NCBI GenBank assembly: GCA_023666835.1
Contig: JAMPBJ010000001.1
Location: 580,383-644,382, forward strand
Length of the DNA stretch: 64,000 nucleotides
From: Bacteroides sp.
Lineage (GTDB): Bacteria > Bacteroidota > Bacteroidia > Bacteroidales > Muribaculaceae
Direction: 5' to 3'
In this document: piece by piece, positions 14,930-23,527 of the stretch
How positions within the stretch are numbered: the stretch's first letter is position 1
How the letters are laid out: every line of letters starts with the position of its first letter
Made by a program: the position numbers and the translations under genes
The notes under the pieces: generated by a model
What the model was told of the DNA's origin: nothing
The model's database searches: none
What the model saw: only the letters and a program-made list of their open reading frames with translations

Positions 14930-17900
14930 ATGAAGGCAAAGTTAACAAGCTTGCTTCTCTGTCTCATGATGTTGCCTATGATGGCTTTTGCCGCTCATAA
15001 GGTGACAGGTGTTGTGACAGACAACGAAGGTGAGCCTCTGGTTGGTGTGTCGGTCATCGTGAAAGGCACCCAATTCGGAACTCAGACCAACATTGATGGT
15101 GAATACTCCATCAATGCCTCCGATGGTGATGTGCTGAGATTTACCTACATCGGCTATCATCCTCAGGAAATCACAGTTTCGGGCACTGCACCCATCGATG
15201 TAGTGATGCTCGAAGATTCAAAGACACTCGACGAAGTGGTAGTGACCGCACTTGGTATCAAGCGCGAGCAGAAATCACTGTCATACAACGTTCAGCAGTT
15301 GAAGGGCGACGTCCTGACAACCAACAAAGACGCCAACTTCGTCAACTCGCTCGCCGGTAAAGTTGCCGGTGTCAACATCAACGCCTCTTCATCGGGTACC
15401 GGCGGTATCTCGAAAGTTGTGATGCGTGGTACCAAATCAATCATGCAGTCGTCAAACGCTCTCTACGTTGTCGACGGTATGCCCATGCGTGCCGCACGTT
15501 CCAACGGTGATACCGGTGCATTCGGCTCAAGCGGTGCCACCGAACCTATCGCCGACCTCAACCCCGACGACATCGAATCAATGTCAGTGCTGACCGGTGC
15601 AGCCGCTGCCGCCCTCTACGGTTCGGAAGCTGCCAACGGTGCCATCGTCATCACCACCAAGAAAGGTGCAGCCGGCAAAACCAAAATCACCGTGGGATCA
15701 AACCTCGAATGGAACCGCGCATGGATTCTTCCCCGCTTCCAGAACAACTACGGTGCAGGTCAGAACGGCGTCATGGATCCCAACTCTTCGAGCAGCTGGG
15801 GTGCAAGAATGACACCTTATAATAATAGCGGCTACGACGTGGCCAGCGATTACCTGCAGACCGGTTTCGTTGCCACCAACTCGATTACTTTCTCGACCGG
15901 TACGGAAAAGAACCAGACTTATGCTTCTATCGCTGCCGTCAATTCGAAGGGCATCGTGCCCAACGATCGCTACGACCGCTATAACTTCAACTTCCGCAAC
16001 ACTTCCAACTTCCTCAACGACAAGATGACGCTAGACCTCAACGCCAGCTACATCTATCAGACCGACCGCAACATGATCAACCAGGGCTCCTACATGAACC
16101 CGATCGTGGGTGCTTATCTGTTCCCCCGCGGCAACGACTGGGACGAAGTTCGTGCATATGAAGTTTATGACCCTTCTCGCAAAATCAACGACCAGAACTG
16201 GCGCTACGGTGCCTACAACCTGACCGTGCAGAACCCCTACTGGGTCAACTACCGCAACCTCCGCGAATCCAGCAAGGACCGCTTCATGCTCGGTGCTCAG
16301 CTCTCTTATAAAGTGCTTCCCTACTTGACCCTCAGCGGCCGTGTACGCCTCGACAACTCCTATACCAAATCGACCGACAAACGCTATGCCGGCACTATCG
16401 GTAACCTCTCGGACAACTCGACCCGCGGCTACTATGGTGAAGCCAACTACAAAGAAAAACAGATCTATGCCGACTTCCTCGCAAGCTTCCAGAAAGATCT
16501 TGCTGAAGACTGGAACCTCCAGGCCAACTTCGGTGGTTCGATCATGGATCAGCGCTACGATGCCATCGACAACCGCGGTGGTATACCTGACGGCTCTGAA
16601 AACTATCCCGGCCAGGATGCTCTGTTGGCCAACTTCTTCTCGATCAACAACATCTCGCGCAACGCTACCAAGACTTGGGATATGTGGCACGAACAGACCC
16701 AATCGATCTATGCAAGCATCGACCTCGGTTTCCGTCAGACCTACTATCTGACCCTCACCGGCCGTAACGACTGGCCCTCTGCACTTGCAGGACCCAACTC
16801 GAAGAGCTCTTCGTTCTTCTATCCCTCGGTTGGTGTTTCGATCCTTATGCACCAGATGCTCGCCGACGCAGGCGTCAAGATTCCGCAGGAATATCTCTCG
16901 TTCTGGAAAATCCGTGCTTCATGGGCATCGGTAGGTACCGCTTTCCAGCGCTACATCGCCAACCCCCGCTATGAATGGAAAAACGGCACTTGGTCAACCC
17001 AGACCCAGTATCCCGTCGACAACCTCCAGCCCGAACGTACAAAATCATGGGAAGTCGGTATGAACTTCCGCTTCCTCAACGACCTCACCTTCGACGCTAC
17101 ATGGTATCAGGCCGACACCTACAACCAGACTTTCAACCCCAACATCCCCGTTGGCAAATACTCCAAGATCTATATCCAGACCGGTAACATCCGCAACTGG
17201 GGTATGGAATTTGCCCTCGGCTACGACCACACTTGGGGTGACTTCTCTTGGGCTTCGAACATGACCTACTCGTTCAACAAGAACAAGATCATCGAACTCG
17301 GACGCAACGCCTACAACCCCATCACCGGTGAAAAACTCTCCATCGATCAGCTCGTGATGTCCGACACTCAGGTAGGTGCCACCCGCTTCATCCTCCGCGA
17401 AGGCGGCACAATGGGCGACCTCTACTCGATGCTCGACCTCCAGCGCGACTCCAACGGCAATATCTACATTGATGCCGCAGGCAACGTTGCCTCCGTATCT
17501 GTTGCCGACCAGCCCATCAAACTCGGCTCGGTTCTCCCCAAAGGCAACCTCGCATGGAACAACACCTTCCGCTGGAAAAACCTCTCAGCAAGCTTCATGA
17601 TCTCGGCTCGCTTCGGCGGTATCGTTTACTCACGCACACAGGCCGTGCTCGACTACTACGGTGTTTCGGAAGCCACAGGCGCTGCCCGCGACCTCGGCTA
17701 CGTCAGCCTCAACAACGGCGACTGCGTCAACCCCGAACAGTGGTATGGTCTGATCGCCGGTGGTGAAACCATCCCGCAGTACTACACCTACTCAGCTACC
17801 AACGTACGCCTCCAGGAAGCTACCCTCAGCTACCTCATCCCGCGCAAATGGCTCCGCAATGTTTGCGATATCAAAGTGTCGCTCGTTGGCCGCAACCTCT

Positions 17901-18031
17901 GGATGATCTACAACAAGGCTCCTTACGATCCCGAAGCAGTCGCTTCTGCCGGAAACTACTTCCAGGGCATCGATAACTTCATGATGCCTTCGCTGCGCAA
18001 CTTCGGTTTCAATGTTAACTTCAATTTCTAA
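14930..18031 (+). CDS. SusC/RagA-family TonB-linked outer-membrane transporter
   Basis: A 1033-residue outer-membrane importer of oligosaccharides, powered by TonB and capped by its SusD partner. A signal peptide (residues 1-21, ending MMAFA) is followed by a CarboxypepD_reg-like domain (about 24-100, GVVTDNEGEPLVGVSV), a TonB box (DEVVVTALG), a plug (NALYVVDGMPM ... IESMSVLTGAAAAALYGSEAANGAIVITTKKG, read as two adjoining motifs), and a barrel ending in FGFNVNFNF. SusD starts 12 bp downstream. Codon choice is strongly biased (mostly AAC, TAC, CGC, CTC), as in the next five genes, which suggests high expression. Confidence 0.96.
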   Translation: MKAKLTSLLLCLMMLPMMAFAAHKVTGVVTDNEGEPLVGVSVIVKGTQFGTQTNIDGEYSINASDGDVLRFTYIGYHPQEITVSGTAPIDVVMLEDSKTLDEVVVTALGIKREQKSLSYNVQQLKGDVLTTNKDANFVNSLAGKVAGVNINASSSGTGGISKVVMRGTKSIMQSSNALYVVDGMPMRAARSNGDTGAFGSSGATEPIADLNPDDIESMSVLTGAAAAALYGSEAANGAIVITTKKGAAGKTKITVGSNLEWNRAWILPRFQNNYGAGQNGVMDPNSSSSWGARMTPYNNSGYDVASDYLQTGFVATNSITFSTGTEKNQTYASIAAVNSKGIVPNDRYDRYNFNFRNTSNFLNDKMTLDLNASYIYQTDRNMINQGSYMNPIVGAYLFPRGNDWDEVRAYEVYDPSRKINDQNWRYGAYNLTVQNPYWVNYRNLRESSKDRFMLGAQLSYKVLPYLTLSGRVRLDNSYTKSTDKRYAGTIGNLSDNSTRGYYGEANYKEKQIYADFLASFQKDLAEDWNLQANFGGSIMDQRYDAIDNRGGIPDGSENYPGQDALLANFFSINNISRNATKTWDMWHEQTQSIYASIDLGFRQTYYLTLTGRNDWPSALAGPNSKSSSFFYPSVGVSILMHQMLADAGVKIPQEYLSFWKIRASWASVGTAFQRYIANPRYEWKNGTWSTQTQYPVDNLQPERTKSWEVGMNFRFLNDLTFDATWYQADTYNQTFNPNIPVGKYSKIYIQTGNIRNWGMEFALGYDHTWGDFSWASNMTYSFNKNKIIELGRNAYNPITGEKLSIDQLVMSDTQVGATRFILREGGTMGDLYSMLDLQRDSNGNIYIDAAGNVASVSVADQPIKLGSVLPKGNLAWNNTFRWKNLSASFMISARFGGIVYSRTQAVLDYYGVSEATGAARDLGYVSLNNGDCVNPEQWYGLIAGGETIPQYYTYSATNVRLQEATLSYLIPRKWLRNVCDIKVSLVGRNLWMIYNKAPYDPEAVASAGNYFQGIDNFMMPSLRNFGFNVNFNF

Positions 18032-18043
18032 TTCAAGCCCAAA

Positions 18044-19687
18044 ATGAAACATACATTCAATAAAATATTGGCCGGTGGCGCCATCATGTTTGCAGCCGCC
18101 GCTTGTACGGGCGATTATCTCGACATCAACGGCAACCAGTCGCAGCCCGACGATCTGTCGGCCGACGGCTTCGCCCTCGTGTCATCGATGACCAACATCT
18201 GCAGCACTGTGGTGCCCTCGGATGTCAACTGCAACCAGTTCACCGACTGCTTGCTCGGAGGTACACTCGGCGGATACTTCTCCGACGGTGCAAACTTCAC
18301 CACATCCTATGTGCGCAACAACGCTCCCGACAACTGGACCTCGGTGTTCCTGACCGACTCCAAGATCATCGCCACGCTCTACACCAACCTCTCTGAAGTT
18401 GAAACCTATTGCGAAACCTACAACGACCCCGTGCCCTATGCCGTAGCCACCGTTGTTAAAGTTGCAGCAATGGATCGCGTGACCGATACCTATGGTCCGA
18501 TTCCCTATTCGCAGATCGGCGCCGACGGTGCTGTGAAGACTCCCTACGATTCGCAGGAAGAAGTCTACAACGGTTTCTTTGCCGACTTGGCAACAGCCCG
18601 TCAGACCCTCCTCGACAACTCGTTTGCTTCGCTCAGCCCGCTCGTCGACAAAGTCTACGGCGGCGACATCAGCAAATGGATCCGCTTCGCCAACTCGCTT
18701 CAGCTTCGTCTGGCCCTGCGCATCTCCTATGCCAACCCCACGCTGGCCAAAGCTAAAGCTCTTGAAGCCATTGACCCCGTCAACGGTGGTGTGATCGAAA
18801 CCAACGACCAGAACGCTACCTGGAAAAACTACGCTTCCAGCACCAACGCCATGCGTACAGCTATCTGGTACAATGCACACGATACTCGCCCATCAGCCGA
18901 AATCGCTTGTTACCTCAATGGTTACAACGACCCCCGTCTGCCTGAATATCTCACTGAATCGGGCTCGCCTACAGCTCCCGACCTCAAAGGTGTTCCCTTC
19001 AAGGACGAAGACGGCAACTGGATGACCTCGCCCGCTGGTGTTTCGCTCCAGTATATCGGCATCCGTCGTGGCTGGCAGTCGTTCAGCACCACTTGGTCAG
19101 TCAATTTCTCCGACGTCAACCTTCCCGGTAACACTCCGGCCCTGTGGCTCAACGCTTCGGAAGTTTGCTTCCTCCGCGCCGAAGGCTCAGCAGTGTTCGG
19201 ATGGGACATGGGTGGCACTGCCGAATCGTTCTACAACAAAGGTATCCAGCTCTCGTTTGAAAACTACGGTGTAAGCGGCGCTGACGACTATATCAACGAC
19301 GCCACCTCAGTGCCCGCTCAGTTCTACGATCCCACCGGCATCAACCCCTGGAACGGTACAATTCCCGCCGTCACCATCAAATGGGACGAAACGCTCGACA
19401 AAGAAGCCAAACAGCAGAAAATCATCACTCAGAAGTGGATCGCCAACTGGCTCCTCGGCAACGAGGCCTGGGCCGACTACCGTCGCACCGGCTACCCCTT
19501 CCTCATCCCTGTTGCTTTCAACGGCTCCAACGTGGTCAACATCAACCTTGGTCCGCGTCGTCAACCCTATCCATCGTCGGAATACACCGACAACTTAGCC
19601 AACGTGCAGAAAGCCGTGGCCGACTACCTCAAAGGTCCGGACAACCTCGCAACCCGCGTTTGGTGGGATTGCAAGCCCGGTCTCTAA
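18044..19687 (+). CDS. SusD/RagB-family surface glycan-binding lipoprotein
   Basis: A 547-residue surface lipoprotein that lids the SusC channel and captures glycan. The signal peptide ends in a lipobox with Cys21 (FAAAAC). The chain then shows the TPR-rich SusD pattern, including DTYGPIPYSQIG near residues 150-160 and the C-terminal WADYRRTGYP motif common to SusD-like_2 members. It is 12 bp downstream of susC and shares its codon bias, so the two are co-expressed. The ligand is inferred from the GH18 genes downstream, probably an N-glycan-type oligosaccharide. Confidence 0.94.
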   Translation: MKHTFNKILAGGAIMFAAAACTGDYLDINGNQSQPDDLSADGFALVSSMTNICSTVVPSDVNCNQFTDCLLGGTLGGYFSDGANFTTSYVRNNAPDNWTSVFLTDSKIIATLYTNLSEVETYCETYNDPVPYAVATVVKVAAMDRVTDTYGPIPYSQIGADGAVKTPYDSQEEVYNGFFADLATARQTLLDNSFASLSPLVDKVYGGDISKWIRFANSLQLRLALRISYANPTLAKAKALEAIDPVNGGVIETNDQNATWKNYASSTNAMRTAIWYNAHDTRPSAEIACYLNGYNDPRLPEYLTESGSPTAPDLKGVPFKDEDGNWMTSPAGVSLQYIGIRRGWQSFSTTWSVNFSDVNLPGNTPALWLNASEVCFLRAEGSAVFGWDMGGTAESFYNKGIQLSFENYGVSGADDYINDATSVPAQFYDPTGINPWNGTIPAVTIKWDETLDKEAKQQKIITQKWIANWLLGNEAWADYRRTGYPFLIPVAFNGSNVVNINLGPRRQPYPSSEYTDNLANVQKAVADYLKGPDNLATRVWWDCKPGL

Positions 19688-19727
19688 TCTGACAGTCAAA
19701 ACCATTTATTAGAAACATATTCTTAAT

Positions 19728-20837
19728 ATGAATAACAAAATCAAATATTTTGCTTCGGCCTTGATGGTTGCCGCCCTCGGAGCATCGTTCACTGCATGCG
19801 ACGACTGGACTGAACCTGAACACATCGACATCAACTACTCCAATGTCGAAGGTGCCGAAAATTATCCCGCCTACCTTGAGGCTCTCCGTGCTTATCGCAA
19901 GACCGACCACACTCAGGTCTATGCATGGGTCAACCTCTCGGCCGACGGCCCTGTAAACCAGAGCGAACGCGTCACCTCGCTTCCCGACTCGATCGACGTT
20001 CTCGTGGTTTCAACCCCCACTGAAATTCATCCCACCGTGCTTGCCGACCTCAATAAGGTGCGCAACGACAAGGGCATGAAAGTGATGTATCAGATCGACT
20101 TCGACGCAGTCAAAGCCGAGTACACCGGTCTGTGTGAAGGTCTCGCCGCCCAGCGCGACGCCATCAACGCCAAGCTGGCCGCGCTCGACCCCACTGCCGA
20201 AGATTATGAAACCGCAAAGGCTGATCTTGAAGCACAGCTCGAAGCTGCTCAGGATCCCGACCTCTACGACTACATGCTCAACAATCTGACCGAATCGCTC
20301 AACTATGCCGCCGACCAGAAACTCGACGGTGTGATGTTTGCATTCGACGGCAAATCCAGCAATCACATGACTGCTGCTGAAAAAGCTCAGTACAATGCTC
20401 AGCAGCTCCTCTTCCTCGGCGCTGCAAGCGATTGGCACAAACGCAATCCGGAGATGAGCTACGACTTCCTCGGCCTGCCTCAGAACATTTCGAAGCTCGA
20501 GCTCCTCAACGAGTTCAACATGATCTTCATCCGTCAGGGTCTTGAAGCCACTAATGCAGATCTCTACTCGTACTACCTTACCATGGGCTCGACTGAAGGT
20601 GTTCCCACCGACCGTCTCGGTATGATGACAACCTACATCAGCGCTGACCCCGATGATGCTACTACCGGTGTATTCACCGACGGCACTTACGCCCTCGATG
20701 GATTTGCCAAGTGGGTTGCCGGCAAAGGTCTCGCTTGCATAGGTATCCAGAACGTGCAGAACGACTACTTCAACCCCACATACGCTTATCCCCATGTGCG
20801 TGCCATCATCCAGGCTGCAAACCCCAAAATCAAGTAA
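19728..20837 (+). CDS. GH18-like lipoprotein lacking catalytic residues (probable glycan-binding protein)
   Basis: A 369-residue lipoprotein (Cys24, followed by DDWTEPE). It has a TIM-barrel GH18-like order, with beta strands QVYAWVNLS, SIDVLVVS and MKVMYQIDF, then the family's beta-4 motif as DGVMFAFDG (residues 200-208). In active GH18 endoglycosidases this reads DGxxxDDE. Here the assisting Asp is Ala205 and the acid Glu is Asp207, so hydrolysis is unlikely. It resembles the non-catalytic GH18-like surface glycan-binding proteins of Bacteroides N-glycan loci (the BT_3986 type, from memory). A lysine/alanine-rich helical insert lies at about 135-180. It probably presents glycan to the active GH18 encoded 1.2 kb downstream. 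Confidence 0.8.
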   Translation: MNNKIKYFASALMVAALGASFTACDDWTEPEHIDINYSNVEGAENYPAYLEALRAYRKTDHTQVYAWVNLSADGPVNQSERVTSLPDSIDVLVVSTPTEIHPTVLADLNKVRNDKGMKVMYQIDFDAVKAEYTGLCEGLAAQRDAINAKLAALDPTAEDYETAKADLEAQLEAAQDPDLYDYMLNNLTESLNYAADQKLDGVMFAFDGKSSNHMTAAEKAQYNAQQLLFLGAASDWHKRNPEMSYDFLGLPQNISKLELLNEFNMIFIRQGLEATNADLYSYYLTMGSTEGVPTDRLGMMTTYISADPDDATTGVFTDGTYALDGFAKWVAGKGLACIGIQNVQNDYFNPTYAYPHVRAIIQAANPKIK

Positions 20838-20858
20838 CACCTAATTTTTATCGAAACA

Positions 20859-22034
20859 ATGAAAAAAATATTATATGCCGCAGCCATGATGATGGTCTCG
20901 ATGGGAGCTCTAACCTCCTGTCAGGACGACTATGAAAACGTGGCCGACGACAACAAACTCTGGGATCCCACCGTGGATCGCGTTTCATTGACTCTTCTCG
21001 ACGGCAAAGCTGATGAAGTGACCAAAAACCTCAACGTCACCATGGCAATGCCCGAGGCCTACGATGTCAACGTGGTCTATGCCGTTGCTCCTGAAAAACT
21101 CGAAGAATACAAGGCCATCTACGGCGGTTCGCCCGTGCTTCTTCCTACCGACAACTACACCGTAGTCGAAGATGAAGCCACTATCCCTGCCGGCGGTGTC
21201 ACTTCGACCAACGCTTCTATCACATTCACCGGCCTGCTCGCTCTCGATCCCGAGACGGTGTATGTGCTTCCCGTATCGATCATAAGCTCCACAGTGCCCT
21301 CGATCCCCAGCCGTGTGACCACCTACTTCGTGTTCCGTGGCGCCGCTCTGATCAACACCGTGGCCAACATGACCGGTACTTGCCTCCGCTTCGTCAACGA
21401 AGGTCAGTGCCCGCAGCTCGCCGGCTTGTCGCAGATGACTGTTGAATTCCTCATCCGTCCCGACGCATTCTCCAACCAGCTCTCTACCATCATCGGTATC
21501 GAAGGTGCCTCGCTCGTTCGTATCGGCGACGCCGGCATCCCCTCCAACCAGCTGCAGTTTGCCAAGGGCTCAAACGCTACTGATGCCGCATGGCAGTTCG
21601 ATATAGGCAAATGGACATTCTGCACCATGACCTACGACGGCTCCACAGGCGATGTCAACGTTTACTTCAACGGCGTCAAGAAAGGCTCAACCCAGCGTGC
21701 CGGCACAGGCAGCGTCAACTGGAACGTCGTTTCTTCCGACCGCGCTTGCTACATCGGCTACGCCTACGACACCAACCGCGACTTCCAGGGCGACATCTCT
21801 GAACTTCGCGTATGGAACCGCATCCTCACCACTGAGGAAATGAATGCCCGCAACCACTTCTATCGCGTCGACACCGATGCCGAAGGTCTCGTGGCCTACT
21901 GGAAGTTTGACGAAGGTGCAGGCAACACTGTGCATGACTATGCCAACGGCTACGACATGTATGTCCCCGCAACTTATCCCGGCAAATCTTCCAAACCCGG
22001 CGATCTCAAATGGAATGCGGTCACTCTGCCGTAA
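20859..22034 (+). CDS. DUF1735 - LamG domain lipoprotein
   Basis: A 391-residue surface lipoprotein (lipobox ALTSC, Cys21, then QDDYEN). An N-terminal DUF1735-like beta domain (about residues 40-155, including LLALDPETVYVLPVSI) precedes a concanavalin-like LamG/Laminin_G_3 domain (about 170-375, with WQFDIGKWTFCTMTYDG and GDISELRVWNRILTTEEMNARN). LamG domains bind carbohydrate or protein. No catalytic motif is seen. It lies 21 bp downstream of the GH18-like gene in the same operon. The likely role is a surface glycan-binding protein for the SusCD system. Confidence 0.88.
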   Translation: MKKILYAAAMMMVSMGALTSCQDDYENVADDNKLWDPTVDRVSLTLLDGKADEVTKNLNVTMAMPEAYDVNVVYAVAPEKLEEYKAIYGGSPVLLPTDNYTVVEDEATIPAGGVTSTNASITFTGLLALDPETVYVLPVSIISSTVPSIPSRVTTYFVFRGAALINTVANMTGTCLRFVNEGQCPQLAGLSQMTVEFLIRPDAFSNQLSTIIGIEGASLVRIGDAGIPSNQLQFAKGSNATDAAWQFDIGKWTFCTMTYDGSTGDVNVYFNGVKKGSTQRAGTGSVNWNVVSSDRACYIGYAYDTNRDFQGDISELRVWNRILTTEEMNARNHFYRVDTDAEGLVAYWKFDEGAGNTVHDYANGYDMYVPATYPGKSSKPGDLKWNAVTLP

Positions 22035-22076
22035 ATCATCGATTTAAACCAATTAATTTAACAGAATAAATTTGCA

Positions 22077-23501
22077 ATGAATTATCGCAATATCATTAAA
22101 CAATCGCTCTTTGCAGCAATGGTGGCCATGGCCACCACTGCCTGCAACGAGGAAGTGAACCTCGGCAACGTTCAGGCTCCCGATGTTAACGGTGATGGCG
22201 AAGAGCTCCTCTACATCTCTGATGCAAATGGCAGCACCGCCCATTCCAACCTGGAATTCCGTCAGAACGGCACCCTTGACTTCTATGTCAATGCTACAGC
22301 TCCCCACGCTGCAAACGCCGACGTGACCGTAGCCTACGATCCCACTGTGCTCGAAGCCTACAACAAGGCCAACAACACGTCGTTCGAAGCCATTCCCCAG
22401 AACTGGGTATCGTTCAGCAACAGTGGCGTAGCCACACTCACTGCCGGCGAATCCACTTCATCGCCCGTCACCCTCTCCATCACATCCGACGGCTCGCTCG
22501 ACCACGAAACCACCTATGCAGTGCCCCTGCGATTCACTTCGACTAACGGCACCGTTGCCAGCATGTCGCAGTCGAAGCTCGTGTTTGTAAAGGACCTTAC
22601 CGCACTTGCCGACTGTGCCAAAACATGGACCGATGAGGATGGCAACGTTCACGAAGGCATCAAGATCTTCTCGGTAATGGAGGTCAACGATACCAACCCG
22701 CTGAACAATCTCCGATTCACTCTTAAGAACTCCGGTAAATACATGGTCGACGCTCTCGTAATGTTCTCGGGCAACATCAACTACAACACCGAGACAGGCC
22801 GCGTATACTTCTATGCCAACCCCAACGTGCAGCACCTCCTCGACAACCATGTCAAATATCTCAAACCGCTCAAAGACCGCGGGATGAAAGTGATCATGGG
22901 TGTTATGTGTAACCACGACCGTGCTTGTATCTCCAACCTCGCCGACAACACAGCTCGCCTGTTTGCTCAGGAGCTCACCGCTCTCTGCGATGCCTACGAT
23001 CTCGACGGCATCTTCTGGGATGATGAATATTGCTCGCCGATCTCTCCCGCTCCCGAAGGTTTCACCTCTCGCAGCAACAAACAGTGGAGCTTGCTGGCCT
23101 ACGAATTCTGGAAGCTTAACCCCAACCGTATCAACGTGGCCTACGGCTATTCGATGACCAACAGCGGAACTACAATCAATGGCGTTCAGCCCGGTGTGTT
23201 CATCCAGTATGTCCTCCCCGACTACTCATCATCCTACCGCGACTACTCAGGCAGCTTCCCCGGAATGCCCCGTTCAGGCATGGGCGGTTGCTCGATGGAA
23301 TTTGCACAGGGTCGCTGGAGCGCATCTGAAACAACGCTCCGCAACATGCGCAACGACGGCTACGGTGCCATGATGGTGTTCGCTATGGATCCCTTCCGCG
23401 ACACCGCTTCCGGTCAGGAAGGCGCAATGGGCAAATTGGCCCGCGCATTCTACGACGACGAAGTAGTTGTGGATCCCACTACCTATGCTAAAGACTGGTA
23501 A
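22077..23501 (+). CDS. DUF1735 - GH18 endo-beta-N-acetylglucosaminidase-like lipoprotein
   Basis: A 474-residue surface lipoprotein (Cys23, then NEEV). An N-terminal DUF1735 domain (about residues 40-170, LDFYVNATAP...TYAVPLRFTST) precedes a GH18 catalytic domain (about 180-460). The catalytic motif is DGIFWDDEY, residues 310-318, with the general acid Glu317 and the assisting Asp315 both present. The Phe at the first variable Asp position is, as I recall, normal for Endo F1-type enzymes. Such enzymes cut the chitobiose core of N-glycans (GlcNAc-beta-1,4-GlcNAc) at the cell surface, and their products would pass to SusCD. The arrangement resembles the B. thetaiotaomicron EndoBT-3987 locus, though no mannosidase genes lie in this window. 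Confidence 0.88.
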   Translation: MNYRNIIKQSLFAAMVAMATTACNEEVNLGNVQAPDVNGDGEELLYISDANGSTAHSNLEFRQNGTLDFYVNATAPHAANADVTVAYDPTVLEAYNKANNTSFEAIPQNWVSFSNSGVATLTAGESTSSPVTLSITSDGSLDHETTYAVPLRFTSTNGTVASMSQSKLVFVKDLTALADCAKTWTDEDGNVHEGIKIFSVMEVNDTNPLNNLRFTLKNSGKYMVDALVMFSGNINYNTETGRVYFYANPNVQHLLDNHVKYLKPLKDRGMKVIMGVMCNHDRACISNLADNTARLFAQELTALCDAYDLDGIFWDDEYCSPISPAPEGFTSRSNKQWSLLAYEFWKLNPNRINVAYGYSMTNSGTTINGVQPGVFIQYVLPDYSSSYRDYSGSFPGMPRSGMGGCSMEFAQGRWSASETTLRNMRNDGYGAMMVFAMDPFRDTASGQEGAMGKLARAFYDDEVVVDPTTYAKDW

Positions 23502-23527
23502 TCAACTTAAAGAAAAGTAATTCAAAT

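Noticed and set aside
16031..16852. 273-codon minus-strand ORF inside susC
   Set aside because: It is an antisense shadow produced by the strong AAC/TAC/CTC codon bias of susC.
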